Assembly (NCBI GenBank): GCA_951799405.1
Contig: OX637345.1
Location: 3,596,001 to 3,660,000 of the forward strand
DNA: 64,000 nucleotides
Direction: 5' to 3'
Source of the DNA: Agapetus fuscipes
Lineage: Eukaryota; Arthropoda; Insecta; Trichoptera; Glossosomatidae
Shown here: piece by piece, positions 52,543 to 63,607 of the stretch
How positions within the stretch are numbered: the stretch's first letter is position 1
How the letters are laid out: every line of letters starts with the position of its first letter
The notes under the pieces: model-generated
The model's input: the letters and a program-made list of their open reading frames with translations, nothing else
What the model was told of the DNA's origin: nothing
Database searches by the model: none
Program-made: the position numbers and the translations under genes

Positions 52543-52852
52543 AATAATAATGTTTGTAATAGGAAAAATAATTCCTTTTCAGTAACAATAAAAAATTTGT
52601 AAGCTTTTGTTAAACGTATTTTTTAATTATTGTATTAAAAAGTTAAACAGGTATAAACTGTTTAAAATACCTATTGCCATACCTTTCCATATCAATCCTA
52701 AACATATATTTATAATATTATACTAACATACCCTTATACTAACATATACTAAAATTATACTAACAAATACTACCATTGTACATTTAAAATTAAAATAATA
52801 TATCGTTTGTGTGAAGGTACAACAGTTCTAGAGAATCAAACGCAAATAAGCT
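52543..52852. other. no gene seen
   Basis: AT-rich with short CATACTAA repeats near 52725-52765. Confidence 0.3.
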
Positions 52853-53207
52853 ACACATGTGGTGTAACTTTTTGCCTGCGTTATCCTCGAAGGGGTGTGG
52901 CGATTTGGGACCTATTAACTTTTACGTGTAAGAGGGCTGGTTTCATTCCAACCACTTAACTTGAAGTGAGGGTTTCCCAGCTCCCGAGGGGAGTGGTTCT
53001 CTCTGTAGTGAAAGCTGAGTAAGCGTTACCAATATTTATTTTGGGTTTGAAATAAACATTGAAACAGGAAATCATTTCTGACACTCTAGGTGGGGATCGA
53101 ACCCTTGCTCTCTTGTATGAAATGCAAGCATTCTACCAAATGAGCTATCGACTGGACTTTTTACGAGCTTGATCGTCACTACAAAGCGCCAATTCTCAAG
53201 TAACCAA
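52853..53207 (-). repeat. tS-A/tS-B composite SINE, truncated
   Basis: tS-B (52853-53158; B box GGGGATCGAACCCTTGC, head AATGAGCTATCGACTGGAC) fused through TTTTTACGAGCTTGATCG to a remnant of tS-A (ACAAAGCGCCAATTCTCAAG). Confidence 0.88.
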
Positions 53208-53254
53208 CCCTCTTTTTATCTACCGTCTCAATCAATCTACAAAGAAAAATCAAT

Positions 53255-54240
53255 CTAAGATAATCGTTTCAAGGAAATTACTCGAGAAAACCGAGTGTAT
53301 AATGAGGTACTTCTCGAGTATTTCTCTAAAAACTATTACAAATTATTAGTTAGCCTTTGCCTTAGCAACCCGGTTGCGTCACGCTTGAAAATCTCATCGA
53401 CGTAATTTGGCCAAAAATTGTAAAAAACTGAGTTGTATCTTCACACGTACGTCATATATCTATGTATGTATGTATGTAGCCTTTTATTAAGGCCAAAAAA
53501 TGCACTGATAATAGAATAAATTCATAATTGGATTTTTATTTCTCGCACAATTGACGTGGTAGGAAATACTCAGAATAGAACTAATATTTAAAAAATCTTA
53601 GCTAAAAAAAAACTATGTAGAATGTAACATTTAAAGTCATTTCTTTAAAATAACAAAAGTTCTCTTAACTTGCTTGATTTTTTCTTTAATTTTCAATTCA
53701 AAAACTGTTGAAAAACGATTGATTGATTTTTGCTCGATTAAAATCTCTCGAATAAAAACATCTGACTAAGTATATTGATCGATATATGAACCAATCGGTT
53801 TGCATTCTCGAGTGAAAATACGTATCAAAATTTAGTAGATGAATTTTATAAATGAGTTACTCGAGAGATATTTATCCACTGAATACAATCGAAAGAGACT
53901 TTTAAAAAAGTTTTACTCGAGAAAAATACTAGATAAAAAATACTCGAGAGATAATACTAGTCTGAAATCAGTAAAACCAAGTGTCTCAAGCCAAATCAAT
54001 AGAGATAAATTTATACATAAAAAATCCTCAGAGAAAAATATGGAGAAATGAGTCAAAATAAATTATTCAATAAAATACACAGTAGACGATCAGTCATTTG
54101 AATTCTATGCTTGAGAAGATCGATCGAGAAAAATAACTCAAGAAAAAAACACTCGAGAAAAAATATATACTTGAACCATCTGAGAGAAATCAAACGAGAG
54201 AAAACGAGATATCTCTCGAAAATGATCGAGTACTTTTGAA
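53255..54240. repeat. CTCGAG-rich degenerate repeat tract
   Basis: The hexamer family CTCGAG/TCGAGA/TCTCGA recurs many times (for example ATTACTCGAGAAAACCGAG, TACTCGAGAGATAATACTAG, CACTCGAGAAAAAATATA), often with AAAAA after it. No fixed period. A frame at 53839-54051 is a by-product. (TATG)n at 53460-53478. Confidence 0.7.
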
Positions 54241-54844
54241 AAATCTTTTTCCAATTTACTTAAATTGATTTTAAAAAAATCTCCATAAAAAAAATGAAAT
54301 GTATTTTTATTTTTAACTCTTTACATTAACATCAATATGTTTTTGTATTATTTTGAATTAAAAAAAAAAAACAATTGATAAAAATCAAAAATATAAATAC
54401 CTACTTCTAACGAAAAAAATTGATTTTGAAAAGCTTTAATAAAAATATGTAAAATGTACACCCTACCACAAGCTTTTCTGATTTTGATAATTTTATTTTT
54501 CATTTAATTTATTTTTTAAGTAGTTTTTTTACTATACCTATACACTAACATTGTATGGTTAAACATTTAAATATATAAATATCAACAAAAAAATCATCTA
54601 TAAGTATATTATTATATATTGTGATAAATGTTTACTATTCTATCCATAAATAAACGAAATATTTTATAAACAAAAGTATTTTCTTCACATTTATATTTAA
54701 AAAAAACTATTTTTGAAAATGATGCAATACACGAACTTATTTCTGACTGGCCAGAAACAATTCACAATCACCAAAATATGCACTTTTGTTAATTCAATTA
54801 ATTATTTAATAATAATTTATTATTCAATATTCAACAAATTCAAA
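54241..54844. other. AT-rich, no gene seen
   Basis: Low-complexity; a trace of tS-C (CTGGCCAGAAAC) at 54747. Confidence 0.35.
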
Positions 54845-55060
54845 TAGGTTCAACTCGCCACATTCGACCCCTTCGGGTATAACGCTGCAAGAAGTAACAC
54901 TATATGTCTAGTTGCGTTTTTTCGTCAACGGTAATTGTTGACTCAGGATCAAAACTGTCTTCAAAAGTGCCAAACGACGATCAAACCGGCACTGTTTTAT
55001 TTCAAACATACGCTAGGACTACCACATTGTTGCTGGTCGCTCGGGTGTAGCACCGATACA
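54845..55060. repeat. tS-B tail (+) followed by tS-C fragment (-)
   Basis: 54845-54925 has GTTCAACTCGCCACATTCGA and AAGTAACACTATATGTC. 54935-55060 has GACTCAGGATCAAAACTGTC and GATCAAACCGGCAC. Confidence 0.68.
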
Positions 55061-55155
55061 TCTACCTAAAACGTAATTCCAAAAATTGTAATTTTTTCAG
55101 TATTTCCTATTTTACAATAGTAGGAGAAATAGTTTCACATTCATTTTGATCAGTA

Positions 55156-55391
55156 CCCTTAGTACGAGTTGCTAAACTTGAGTAATGTAAAGTTTACGGC
55201 AATTATTAAAAAGTGATTTCCCTCAAAATCTGCCGTTTTTGTTTGTTTGAACTTTATTTTCTTCATCACTGTAACTCTTTTGCTAAGACCACAAAGTGTA
55301 TGAAACAAAAACGGCAGATTTTGGGAGAAATCACGTTTTAATATTTTCCGTAAACTTTACTTTTCTCAAGTTTTGCAACTCGTACTAAGGA
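55156..55391. mobile_element. MITE-6, foldback with TA duplication
   Basis: 236 bp, arms of about 90 bases: CCCTTAGTACGAGTTGCTAA, GTAAAGTTTACGG, AAATCTGCCGTTTTTGTTT and their inverted partners. TA at both borders (55154, 55392) suits Tc1/mariner-type insertion. Confidence 0.88.
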
Positions 55392-55889
55392 TAATGTTTG
55401 CTTTTTGTCATGGCCACGGATACAACATTCCATTCATTTTGATGATTATACAAGCATTTTCAGGAAAATAATCATAGTTGTTATTTTAAATGGTATTCCT
55501 ATTCTTCCTCTCTCTAATTACGTATTTACTCAAATGTAAACAATGAGGCATTATAGAATGTTTACATCGAGGAGATAAAAATATTTTTGCACGCAAATGA
55601 ATTCTAAATTCGTTGTCTTTTTCATCTTACTGAAAACAAAGAATCTCCTGAAGAAAATGCGTTGTAGGAAAAATGATTCGATATGAAAGAAAGTGCTCCG
55701 ACATCTATAGTTTTTCAGCAACAGCTTTGTGGAAAGCTCTGAAAACTTAGCGAAGACCCAAACCATTCACGTAAAAAAGATTTTCCTTATTATTAGTAGA
55801 TGTCATTATCGTGGAAATTTTTTCAAAAATGAAAATTTTGACCTCTGTGTCAGACGTTTCAGTTAAGTACAAAATGTTTTTATATGATA
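55392..55889. other. no gene seen
   Basis: No recognised element; short frames have no domain. Confidence 0.3.
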
Positions 55890-56030
55890 ACAAAGCTATT
55901 CAACATGGAGTGGAAGCATATGAACAGCTGATTGGACAGTCAAGTGTATTCCATACAAATAGTACACAGAAAATTTGACTGTCTGATCATCTATTCATGC
56001 GCAGTCATGTTGGATCCCTTTCTAACAATC
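55890..56030. repeat. imperfect foldback
   Basis: AACATGGAGTGGAAGCATAT, GATTGGACAGTCAA and TTGACTGTCTGATC, CATGCGCAGTCATGTT pair around a ~35-base loop. Possibly a worn MITE. Confidence 0.6.
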
Positions 56031-56080
56031 ATGATAAATCCATTCAATCTTTGATACTGCAGGGGCTACTTTGCAACTAA

Positions 56081-56256
56081 GAGCCCGTTCCCACTTGTCG
56101 GGTGTCGGATCCGTATATTCATCGGAGATTCCAGTGGCAGAACATTATGTATGGAGCTATTCACACTTGTCGGAAACCGATTTTGTCCGAAATGCCCTGC
56201 AACTGGAACCTCCGATGAATATACGGATCCGACACCCGACAACTGGGAACGGGCTC
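56081..56256. mobile_element. MITE-7, TAA target duplication
   Basis: 176 bp with ~47-base arms, GAGCCCGTTCCCACTTGTCG against inverted GAGCCCGTTCCCAGTTGTCG, then GGATCCGTATATTCATCGGA perfect. TAA on both sides (56078-56080, 56257-56259): PIF/Harbinger signature. High arm identity points to recent activity. Confidence 0.92.
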
Positions 56257-56299
56257 TAAGCTGTACCTACACAAAGCACAATTTTTTGCAACTTGCTAA

Positions 56300-56405
56300 A
56301 GGTACCGGGTGCTTAGAGGGGGAACCTATTTATTCTTTTACAGGTAAGGAGACCAACCTTGGCAGAAACAACTTGAAGCAGAGGTTCCCATACTCCCGTG
56401 AGAAC
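56300..56405 (-). repeat. tS-B middle fragment
   Basis: GGAACCTATTTATTCTTTTA, CAGGTAAGGAGACCAACCTT, CAGAGGTTCCCATACTCCCG. Confidence 0.65.
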
Positions 56406-56429
56406 GGGTTTTATTTTTTCCGCAAACTT

Positions 56430-56672
56430 AGTTCCTTGACTTATAGGTTGGTATGAGGCTGACGACCCATATTGTAAAAAATATTTGACTTTGCCAATGT
56501 CACCCCTATTTCAGGGAAGGTCGGCAAGAGTTGCAGGGTTTATGCTCATTTGAGATTGGGAGAAGTCCACATGCGGCATGTTTAAGTACGAACTTATTCG
56601 TGTCTGCTTGTGGGAATGCATTTAATATGAATCTCAAATGTAGTATATCTTTGCAACTTAGATTATTAATTT
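56430..56672 (+). repeat. RTE-A 3'UTR
   Basis: GTTCCTTGACTTATAGGTTG to CTTTGCAACTTAGATTATTA with one short deletion after TTGAGATTGGG. Confidence 0.9.
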
Positions 56673-57485
56673 TATAGGAGTAAACCAAACCGGTACCTAC
56701 TATACTTTGGATCGGTCAAAATTGATCTATTTTTTACAGGTAAGGAAACGTTGTATTTTTTTTTATGAAAACTTTGTTAACCTTACCGGTACTATGATTT
56801 GGGTTGGTCAGTTTTGATAATTATGTAATAATATTTACTAAGGAAATATATGAAAAAAGTCAAATGTGGGTAATTATATAATTTGTTGATGTCGTCGTTT
56901 ATCTAGAATGTTTGTTCCAAGTCAACACCGAGCAAACCTATGTACTAAATAATTATGGTAAAACATGAACCAACTGTACCCACTTACTTATTTAGGGTTT
57001 TAGGCAGTTCAAACTAGTGGTGACAGGTTAGAACGACACAGTGACAAAACGACACATAACTGTACGTACATCGCATAACCAAAACTATAACAAAACATCA
57101 CAGGATTTTATTTTTATTTTTGGTAACTTCTAAAGCGCCGTCATGTGACACTTCACCTCGAGGGCGCTTTACAAATATTAATTATGAAAATAAAATACAG
57201 TACATTAAAATATATAACAAAAAATAAAAATAAAAACAGTTTACAATTTAAAAGTTAAAACTAATTAAAATTCAATTTATAATTAAGTAATTAAAGCTTG
57301 AAATTAATGAAATTAAAAACAGAAGTAAAATCAAAAATAACTTTAAAATAAACAGTATAATAATGGATTTAAAATGAAATCAAAAAGGTTAAAAAATATT
57401 TAATTAAATTAAAATATCAAAAATTATAATTACAAGTCAAAAATTATAGGTACTTAAAAAGTAAAAAATTAAAGGAAAGTACATC
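56673..57485. other. AT-rich, no gene seen
   Basis: 57120-57480 is strongly A-rich on this strand; 57045-57110 shares AGTGACAAAACGACA-type text with the inverted repeat that follows. Confidence 0.35.
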
Positions 57486-57601
57486 ACAATGACAAAACAT
57501 CATATACCTTAAACAGAACATACCTACCATTAACGGATGTTTTTTCATGTGCCGTTTGTGGTATGTTCTGTTTTAGGGATGTGATGTTTTTTGTCTTGTG
57601 A
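57486..57601. repeat. inverted repeat, ~40-base arms
   Basis: CACAATGACAAAACATCATA, TAAACAGAACATACC and inverted GGTATGTTCTGTTTTAGGGA, GTGATGTTTTTTGTCTTGTG. Confidence 0.72.
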
Positions 57602-57707
57602 TGTTTACATATACTTTCCTGTGATGTTTTTTCGTACTTCTAATAAACAACACAAATCGAATCGTAGATGATTTTTTTTTTTATACTTAAATGTTATTTA
57701 TTACTCG

Positions 57708-57990
57708 TATTCCTTGACTGATAGGTTGGTATGAGGTTGACCACCCATACTGTAAAAAGTGGTTCACTTTGCCAATGTCACCCCTGTTTCAGGGAAGGTC
57801 GGCAAGAGTTGCAGGGCTTATGATCATTTGAGATTGGGTTTTTTTATATTATAGGTCCGCGAGCGCGAAATTATGAGCAATAATGAGCAAATGAGAAATA
57901 ATGAGCGCGAAATTATGCGTGTCTGCTTGTGGGAATGCATTTAATATGAATCTCAAATGATACATATCTTTGCAGCTTAGATTTAGATTA
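57708..57990 (+). repeat. RTE-A 3'UTR with a small internal duplication
   Basis: ATTCCTTGACTGATAGGTTG to CTTTGCAGCTTAGATTTAGA. AATAATGAGC is repeated in the CGCGAAATTATG region. Confidence 0.9.
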
Positions 57991-57995
57991 ATGAA

Positions 57996-58138
57996 TGGCT
58001 ACCCAATGTGTAACCAAGGTCTAAGTTATTGTCGACAGGACATGACGCAAGTGGGGTTCGAACCGGCTTAAATGTCAATAACGCACATTCGAGCGCCTAC
58101 GCCTTTTAACCCCTTGACCATCCCAGCGACAAAAATTG
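57996..58138 (-). repeat. tS-C SINE, head half
   Basis: On the minus strand: GGATGGTCAAGGGGTTAAAA, B box GGTTCGAACCCCACTTGC, GACAATAACTTAGACC. Confidence 0.75.
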
Positions 58139-58929
58139 AAGTTAATAGTGAACTAAAATAATACTGAAGTTCAAAATACTGGACTTCATTGGTTGAATAT
58201 CACTGTAGGTCATGTTTTCAGTCCTTCAAATAGGGGTGAGGCCCTGAACAGCGGAATATGTTATCATTTTTGTTACAGCAACGTCACAACAAGGTACTCT
58301 ATCAACAAAACACGAAAACACTCTCGTGTACAATTCAAAACAAATCCATAATGTGGCAGAGACAATATGAAATGTTTTACTAGTGGGTCGACCCATAAAT
58401 GTGAAGTGGGCATAGCAATAAAATAATTAATAGTGATTTTAAATCAGTTTGGATGATTCTTAATGTTTGATAATTAACATTTTAACAAAATAAGCTGTAA
58501 AATAAATAAATAAAGTGTTTTTTAAAAGAAAAGTATACAAAGAAAACTTCTTTAATCAAATACTAAGCAAGGTAAGCTTTTATCACTAGAAATAAACATA
58601 CATATTTGTATAGCTTCAATTTTTATTTTTGGTCTTATCTCAAAATTTTAAAATATAATTTTCCTGTGGGCAAATGTCACAGACTAGGGTCCTTAGAAAG
58701 CAATTGCAAAATATTAGTGTGCCATTGCAGCATGGCCGTGTGATGTCACATTTTTGTTTTTGGAATTTCAAGGCAGACATACAAAGTGTGTTCTTACCTG
58801 TGGAATCTTATGTTTTCTGTCTTTCTCCATTTTGTGTTTTGACACCCAATTATAACACGTATTAAAATAATGTATTTATCCTTAAAAATTTCCAAACTTA
58901 CCGATCGAAAGATTTATCATCGATTTATT
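58139..58929. other. no gene seen; short shared segment
   Basis: 58800-58862 (TTATGTTTTCTGTCTTTCTC and CATTTTGTGTTTTGACACC) resembles 20404-20465, an unassigned dispersed repeat. Confidence 0.4.
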
Positions 58930-59232
58930 GACCGGTCCGTAGTCTAGTGGTTAACACTTCTGACTCGTAAATGGAAGGTTATGGGTTCGAACCCCGGCGG
59001 AGCACAAAAAAACTACTATTTATATTTTTAAATATTCTCTTCGCTGGGTTGAAAATTTCATAAACCTTTACCAAAGACCGGTCACAAAAGGTTCATCCAG
59101 CCTTACAGCAACTGGGTCTTGCTTGAGTATTGGCACTTTCTACAGCGACGACCAAGCTCGCAGAGAGCTCTTGAGGTGTGATACACACAAAAACAGCGCT
59201 TACCAAATAAATCATCCTAATATTATTATTTA
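58930..59232 (+). repeat. tS-A SINE, full length (reference copy)
   Basis: Head GACCGGTCCGTAGTCTAGTG, B box GGGTTCGAACCCCGGCGGAG, body, tail GCTCTTGAGGTGTGATACAC with CAAATAAATCATCCTAATAT. Confidence 0.95.
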
Positions 59233-59699
59233 TTATAACGCGTGGACTTTTAATATTTGCTCAAGCTACCAACTTTCTGGTAAAAATTCATTGTTTCACC
59301 AAAGTTTTTTTGTTTACAATGAAATAACACTTTGAAGATATTTGTCCTCTTTCTAACTAAGGACAATAAAAAAATACATATGTAGGTGCATATATAGTAT
59401 CCATTTTCGTTAAAAATTTCTAAGTCTACTTACTTTTCTACTTATTCAAAAGTTTCTAGTCTACAGATATCATCTGTCAATGGTTTCAACCTACCTCAAC
59501 CCAAATCTTAGTTAGTTAGACTGAGAATAATGTATTTCTTTGCATTACTAAAATGTCATCTCTGCGCGGAAATCGTGCGATTTTGGTTCGGGCGAAAACT
59601 ACTTACTTACATGGAGAACTGATTAATTTTTCACTAGAATTGTAAGAAGCACGTTTCTTTTTGACCATGTTGTTGTCATGTCCATCGCCCATTGTGCAG
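59233..59699. other. no gene seen upstream of gene 2 exon
   Basis: AT-rich. If the next exon is first, its promoter would lie upstream of an intron here; I see no firm core promoter. Confidence 0.3.
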
Positions 59700-59833
59700 C
59701 CTCTGCTGTAATGGCTGGCATGGGCTGCACGTCCAGCGGCTCCCGCCCCAGCTCCAGCAGGCCGCGGTCCTCCTACCCTGAGAGGGAGACTCCTCGCAAA
59801 GCCAGGAACATGAGGCAGCCTGAGAGGACAATG
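59700..59833 (+). CDS. gene 2, exon with start codon (partial gene, function unknown)
   Basis: GC-rich exon between TCGCCCATTGTGCAG and the strong donor ACAATG|GTAAGC. An ATG at 59711 opens 41 codons to the donor, phase 0: MAGMGCTSSGSRPSSSRPRS, then SYPERETPRKARNMRQPERT. The segment is Ser/Arg/Pro-rich and basic, with no domain visible. The frame is open back to the acceptor (SAV), so an internal exon is possible, but the near-acceptor ATG suggests a 5'UTR-plus-start exon. It cannot be a continuation of gene 1 exon 2: that phase meets a stop within the exon. Later exons lie beyond 64000 or are unrecognised. Confidence 0.7.
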
Positions 59834-59904
59834 GTAAGCTTTCTTATGCTTTAAGCTACTCTTGATCGTCTGCGAATGGTGAGACGTAGACCATTTCTGG
59901 TTTA

Positions 59905-60020
59905 GTTAAGGGGGTATGGTGTCTGCACTCGAATTTCACTCGAAAACAGTCGCAAGTTCGAGTCCCGCCTGTGCCGGGTCTAATCGACAATAACTTTGAC
60001 CTTGGTTCGACAGATGTCAT
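59905..60020 (+). repeat. tS-C SINE, head half
   Basis: GGGGGTATGGTGTCTGCACT, B box AAGTTCGAGTCCCGCCTG, TTTGACCTTGGTTCGACAGA. Lies in the intron after the gene 2 exon. Confidence 0.75.
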
Positions 60021-60261
60021 CGGATAATTTTGTGTGCGAAAATAACAACGAGAGTTGTCAAAAAATGCAAGTGAGGAGAGCCAAAACAAAATTGAAGAAT
60101 TTGAAAAATATTTGAGAAAATTATTCATCATCTGCAATGCTGATTTCTAATGTTGGTTTATTAGTTTGCTACATTTTTTGCATAAGAAAATTTTGACTTT
60201 TTTTGTATAGATTTATTTTTAAGGTTTTGTTATTTTTTATATTTAAATGTAATTTATTATT

Positions 60262-60515
60262 CATATTCCTTGACTTATAGGTTGGTATGAGGCTGACCAC
60301 CCATACTGTAAAAAATGGTTCACTTTGCCAGTGTCACCCCTGTTTCAGGGAAGGTCGGCAAAAGTTGTGGGGCTTATGTTCATTTGAGGTTTGAATTTTA
60401 TTTGTAAGTACACAATCAGCATTTGTAAGCGCGAACTACACGTGTTTGTTTGTGGGCATACATCTGAGAGCTTTGAATGAATATATCCTTGCAACTTAGA
60501 TTATAGATAGATTAT
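60262..60515 (+). repeat. RTE-A 3'UTR
   Basis: ATTCCTTGACTTATAGGTTG to CAACTTAGATTATAGATAG; the tail extends into TAGAT repeats. Confidence 0.92.
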
Positions 60516-60694
60516 TATAGATAGATCATCAGTCATTTGTCCTTTTTCAAAGTATTTCTAAATTTTGTTTTATTTTTTGACTCGAATAATTTTTCCTTAC
60601 CAGATATATATCTAAAGAATCACTCTGCATACTTAACTCAAAAGTCGTTTTTTTTACTAATTCCGTTGCTCTTTTCACTTATTGAATGCTAATA

Positions 60695-60775
60695 AAAATA
60701 CCTCGTTCTGGCCAGGTAAAACAGGTTGGTGAATTGCATTCCCCTACACAAATCTGTTAAAAAAATAGTGGACCT
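60695..60775 (+). repeat. tS-C tail
   Basis: TTCTGGCCAGGTAAAACAGG and GGTGAATTGCATTCCCC. Confidence 0.7.
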
Positions 60776-61187
60776 AAGGCTAGTACTTCTAGCACTTACT
60801 TACAAAATAAAATTTCAGCTGTAAATTAAGTCTTAACTTTATCGCTTTTTTCTAAAATAGGATTAGCATTTACAAAAAATATGGGTAGCATACTTATCAC
60901 TAAGGTGGTCAGCCTCATTCCAACTAACTGGTTCACCATCATCAGTTGCTTTATCAGATAGAAAAATTAATAAAAACTCATTTATAATTTCATTAATGAA
61001 TTTTCACATAATTACCTATGTACATAAAAAAATAACACATTTAATCTTCGTAGAAAAATGAAATATGTAAATTAGAGGGCAAAATTCTAGAATTATTACG
61101 TACACAAACATAACATGTCTGTTGACTAAGTGCACAAATATACCAAGTCCAAAATTGAATTATTTCTTAAAGCAGTGTTCCTTAAAT
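60776..61187. other. no gene seen
   Basis: AT-rich; a scrap of RTE-A at 60898-60932 (AAGGTGGTCAGCCTCATTCC). Confidence 0.35.
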
Positions 61188-61430
61188 AATCTCTATAATC
61201 TAATTTGCAAAGATATATTAACATGTAAAACTCATATCAAATGCATTTCCACAAACAGACACGTGTAAGTTCGCGCTTACAAATGCTGAATGTGTAATTA
61301 CAAATTAAAACCAAACCTCAAATGAACATACACCGTGCAACTTTTGCCGACCTTCACTGAAACAGGGTGAACCATTTTTTACAGTATGGGTGGTCAGCCT
61401 CATACCAACCTATTAGTCAAGGAATACTAA
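61188..61430 (-). repeat. RTE-A 3'UTR
   Basis: TCTATAATCTAATTTGCAAA to CCTATTAGTCAAGGAATACT, with a short deletion after AACAGGG. Confidence 0.9.
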
Positions 61431-61472
61431 CGGAAGGCTAACCATCAATAATAGCTGATACTAATGCTTAGT

Positions 61473-61790
61473 CGGGTCGATAGCTTAGTTGTTAGAGTGC
61501 TTGCATTCCGTGCCAAGAGCTCGGGTTCGAATCTCACCGGAGGGTGTCAGAAATGATTTCCGGTTTCGGTGTTTATTTCAAACCCAAAATAAAATACCGG
61601 CTAGGTTAACTCAGCCTACACATGAAATGATTATTTGCCAGCCCCCTCAGGAGCTGGGAAACCCCCACTTCAACTGAAGTGGTTGGCGCAAGTCTAGCAC
61701 CCTAACCTGTAAAAATAAATAGGTTCCACTCGCCACATTCGACTTCTGCGGAAAAAACGCGGCAAAAAGTCAACCATATGTGTAGGCACC
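61473..61790 (+). repeat. tS-B SINE, full length
   Basis: Head GGTCGATAGCTTAGTTGTTA, B box GGGTTCGAATCTCACCGG, body and tail AAAAAGTCAACCATATGTGT. Confidence 0.9.
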
Positions 61791-61794
61791 AGGA

Positions 61795-61998
61795 AAGGGG
61801 GCCGGACTCACGCTACCATTTCAGTTTAAATTGGGGTTTCCCAACTCCCGAAGGAGCTGGTTCTCGTTTCTTGTGAAGGCTGAGTAAATCTTGTTGGTAT
61901 TTATTTTGGGTTTGAAATAAACACCGAAACACGAAATCATTTCTGTCACCCTCGGTGGGGATCGAACCCTTATTCTCGGCATGGAATGCAAGAATTTA
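61795..61998 (-). repeat. tS-B SINE in opposite orientation
   Basis: AAATTGGGGTTTCCCAACTC to ATTCTCGGCATGGAATGCAA; convergent with the preceding copy, so the two can pair as a large hairpin. Confidence 0.88.
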
Positions 61999-62002
61999 CA
62001 TG

Positions 62003-62620
62003 AGTTTAATTTTATAATTTTTGGATGAATTCAAACAAAACACTGTTAATTTTCACTATAAAATTTATTTAAAAAGATTAAAATCTTTAAACAAATTACT
62101 AACGCGTTTTCAACCTAGTAGTAGTAGTGGCTCTGGATGAAATAAAAGAAGTATGCAAGGATCGAAAGAAATGGCGGTTGATCTGTAATGCTGGCGGTTA
62201 AAGCTGAGGCTTTTAATATTTTTATTTTTTTTTTAAACATGTTTTGTAGTTTTTTAAATTTTTTACTGTTTAATTGTTTAGAGTTTATTTGTTTTATATA
62301 TTTGAATGTATTGATTACTTGTATTCCTTGACTGATAGGTTGGTATGCGGCGGACCACCCATACTGTAAAAAATGGTTCACTTTGCCAATGTCACCCCTG
62401 CTTCAGGGAAGGTCGGCAAGATTTGCAGGGCTTATGTTCATTCGAGATTGGGTTTTTTATATTGTAGGTCCACATGCGGCATGTGTAAGCGCGAAATTAT
62501 GCATGTCTGCTTGTGGGAATGCATTTAATATGAATCTCAAATGATACATATCTTTGCAGCTTAGATTTAGATTTAAATTTAGACATAGGTCATCATCAGG
62601 TATCAAAAATTTACATGAGT
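62003..62620 (-). repeat. Penelope-like repeat split by RTE-A
   Basis: 62003-62118 (TTTATAATTTTTGGATGAAT, AAAAGATTAAAATCTTTAAA, CGCGTTTTCAACC) and 62585-62620 (ATAGGTCATCATCAGGTAT) together match 63660-63795. RTE-A lies between them. Confidence 0.7.
62119..62584 (+). mobile_element. RTE-A LINE 3' end with RT C-terminus
   Basis: 62127-62200 encodes the end of the RT (ALDEIKEVCKDRKKWRLICN then AGG and stop), followed by the whole 3'UTR (62201-62584) to GCTTAGATTTAGATTTAAAT. Together with 3369 and 4451 it proves that the dispersed repeat is the LINE's own 3'UTR. 5'-truncated. Confidence 0.9.
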
Positions 62621-62984
62621 TTTCAGAGTTTTTCCTATTTTCTGCGAGAGAAAACACTACAAAAGTCTAAAAATCCTTTAGTTTACAAATTCGTCATGAG
62701 TATTTCCTTATAATAAGTTTACTTACTATGAGAAGTTACACTCAATAAATAGTTTAATCCACGATTTCTCAGATCAGTGAATCAGCACTTATTCAGTTTT
62801 ACCTTTGAGGTGGCACTATGAATATGTAGTGTCCCTGCCTGGACGCGGGCCTCCCTCCCCCTCATTAGCGACACGGCAGATGCTATCACAGACTGGCGCG
62901 TGAAGGCTGGATATCAACATACGTACAGACCTCGTGACGGGCCATTTCAGGAAATGTACAACTGTACATCCAAGAAACAATGTG
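62621..62984. other. no gene seen
   Basis: 62825-62940 is CG-richer (GCCTGGACGCGGGCCTCCC) but has no convincing frame. Confidence 0.35.
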
Positions 62985-63165
62985 TCTATAATCTAAGTTG
63001 CAAAGGTAGTGTTACGGCTATGTATGATATTAGTAGTTGTATTTGATTTGTCTGTGTTACTTTAATAATCTGTAATCTGAGAAGATTTATGATTAACATT
63101 TATGGCTAATATTAAATGCATGCCCACAGACAGGCACATTTAGGCTTGCGTCACGCGCGTGCATA
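62985..63165 (-). repeat. RTE-A fragment with a ~75 bp insert
   Basis: TCTATAATCTAAGTTGCAAA (62985) and AATATTAAATGCATGCCCAC (63108) belong to one copy. Confidence 0.7.
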
Positions 63166-63365
63166 GAGTATAGGCAAACACATTTCAGAATAAATATTTT
63201 CTCACATTCCTTTAAAATAACTCATTTGAAATCGACTGAAGTGCTAACGATAGCTCCAATCAAACTTAAAGTTTGAATTTAAAATCTGTATATCAAGTTT
63301 AAATGGTTTTTTACCATATATTGCCTACCTATTAGGCGCATGTGCCTGTAGTCTTTGAAATCTCC
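63166..63365. other. no gene seen
   Basis: Unassigned. Confidence 0.3.
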
Positions 63366-63605
63366 TTTTTCTTTTTTGGTTGGGATGACGCTGACCACTC
63401 ATACTGTAAAAAATGGTTCACTTTGCCAATATCACCCATGGTTCAGGGAAGGTCGGCGAAAGTTGCAGAGTTTATGTTATTTTGAGGTTTGGATTTGAAT
63501 TTGTAAGTAGGTACACAATACACATGCAGCATTTGTAAGCGCGAAATTACACGTGTCTGTTTGTGGGCATGCATTTAATTTGTATTTGCAACTAAGAATA
63601 CAGAT
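63366..63605 (+). repeat. RTE-A 3'UTR
   Basis: TTGGTTGGGATGACGCTGAC to GCAACTAAGAATACAGATAA. Confidence 0.88.
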
Positions 63606-63607
63606 AA

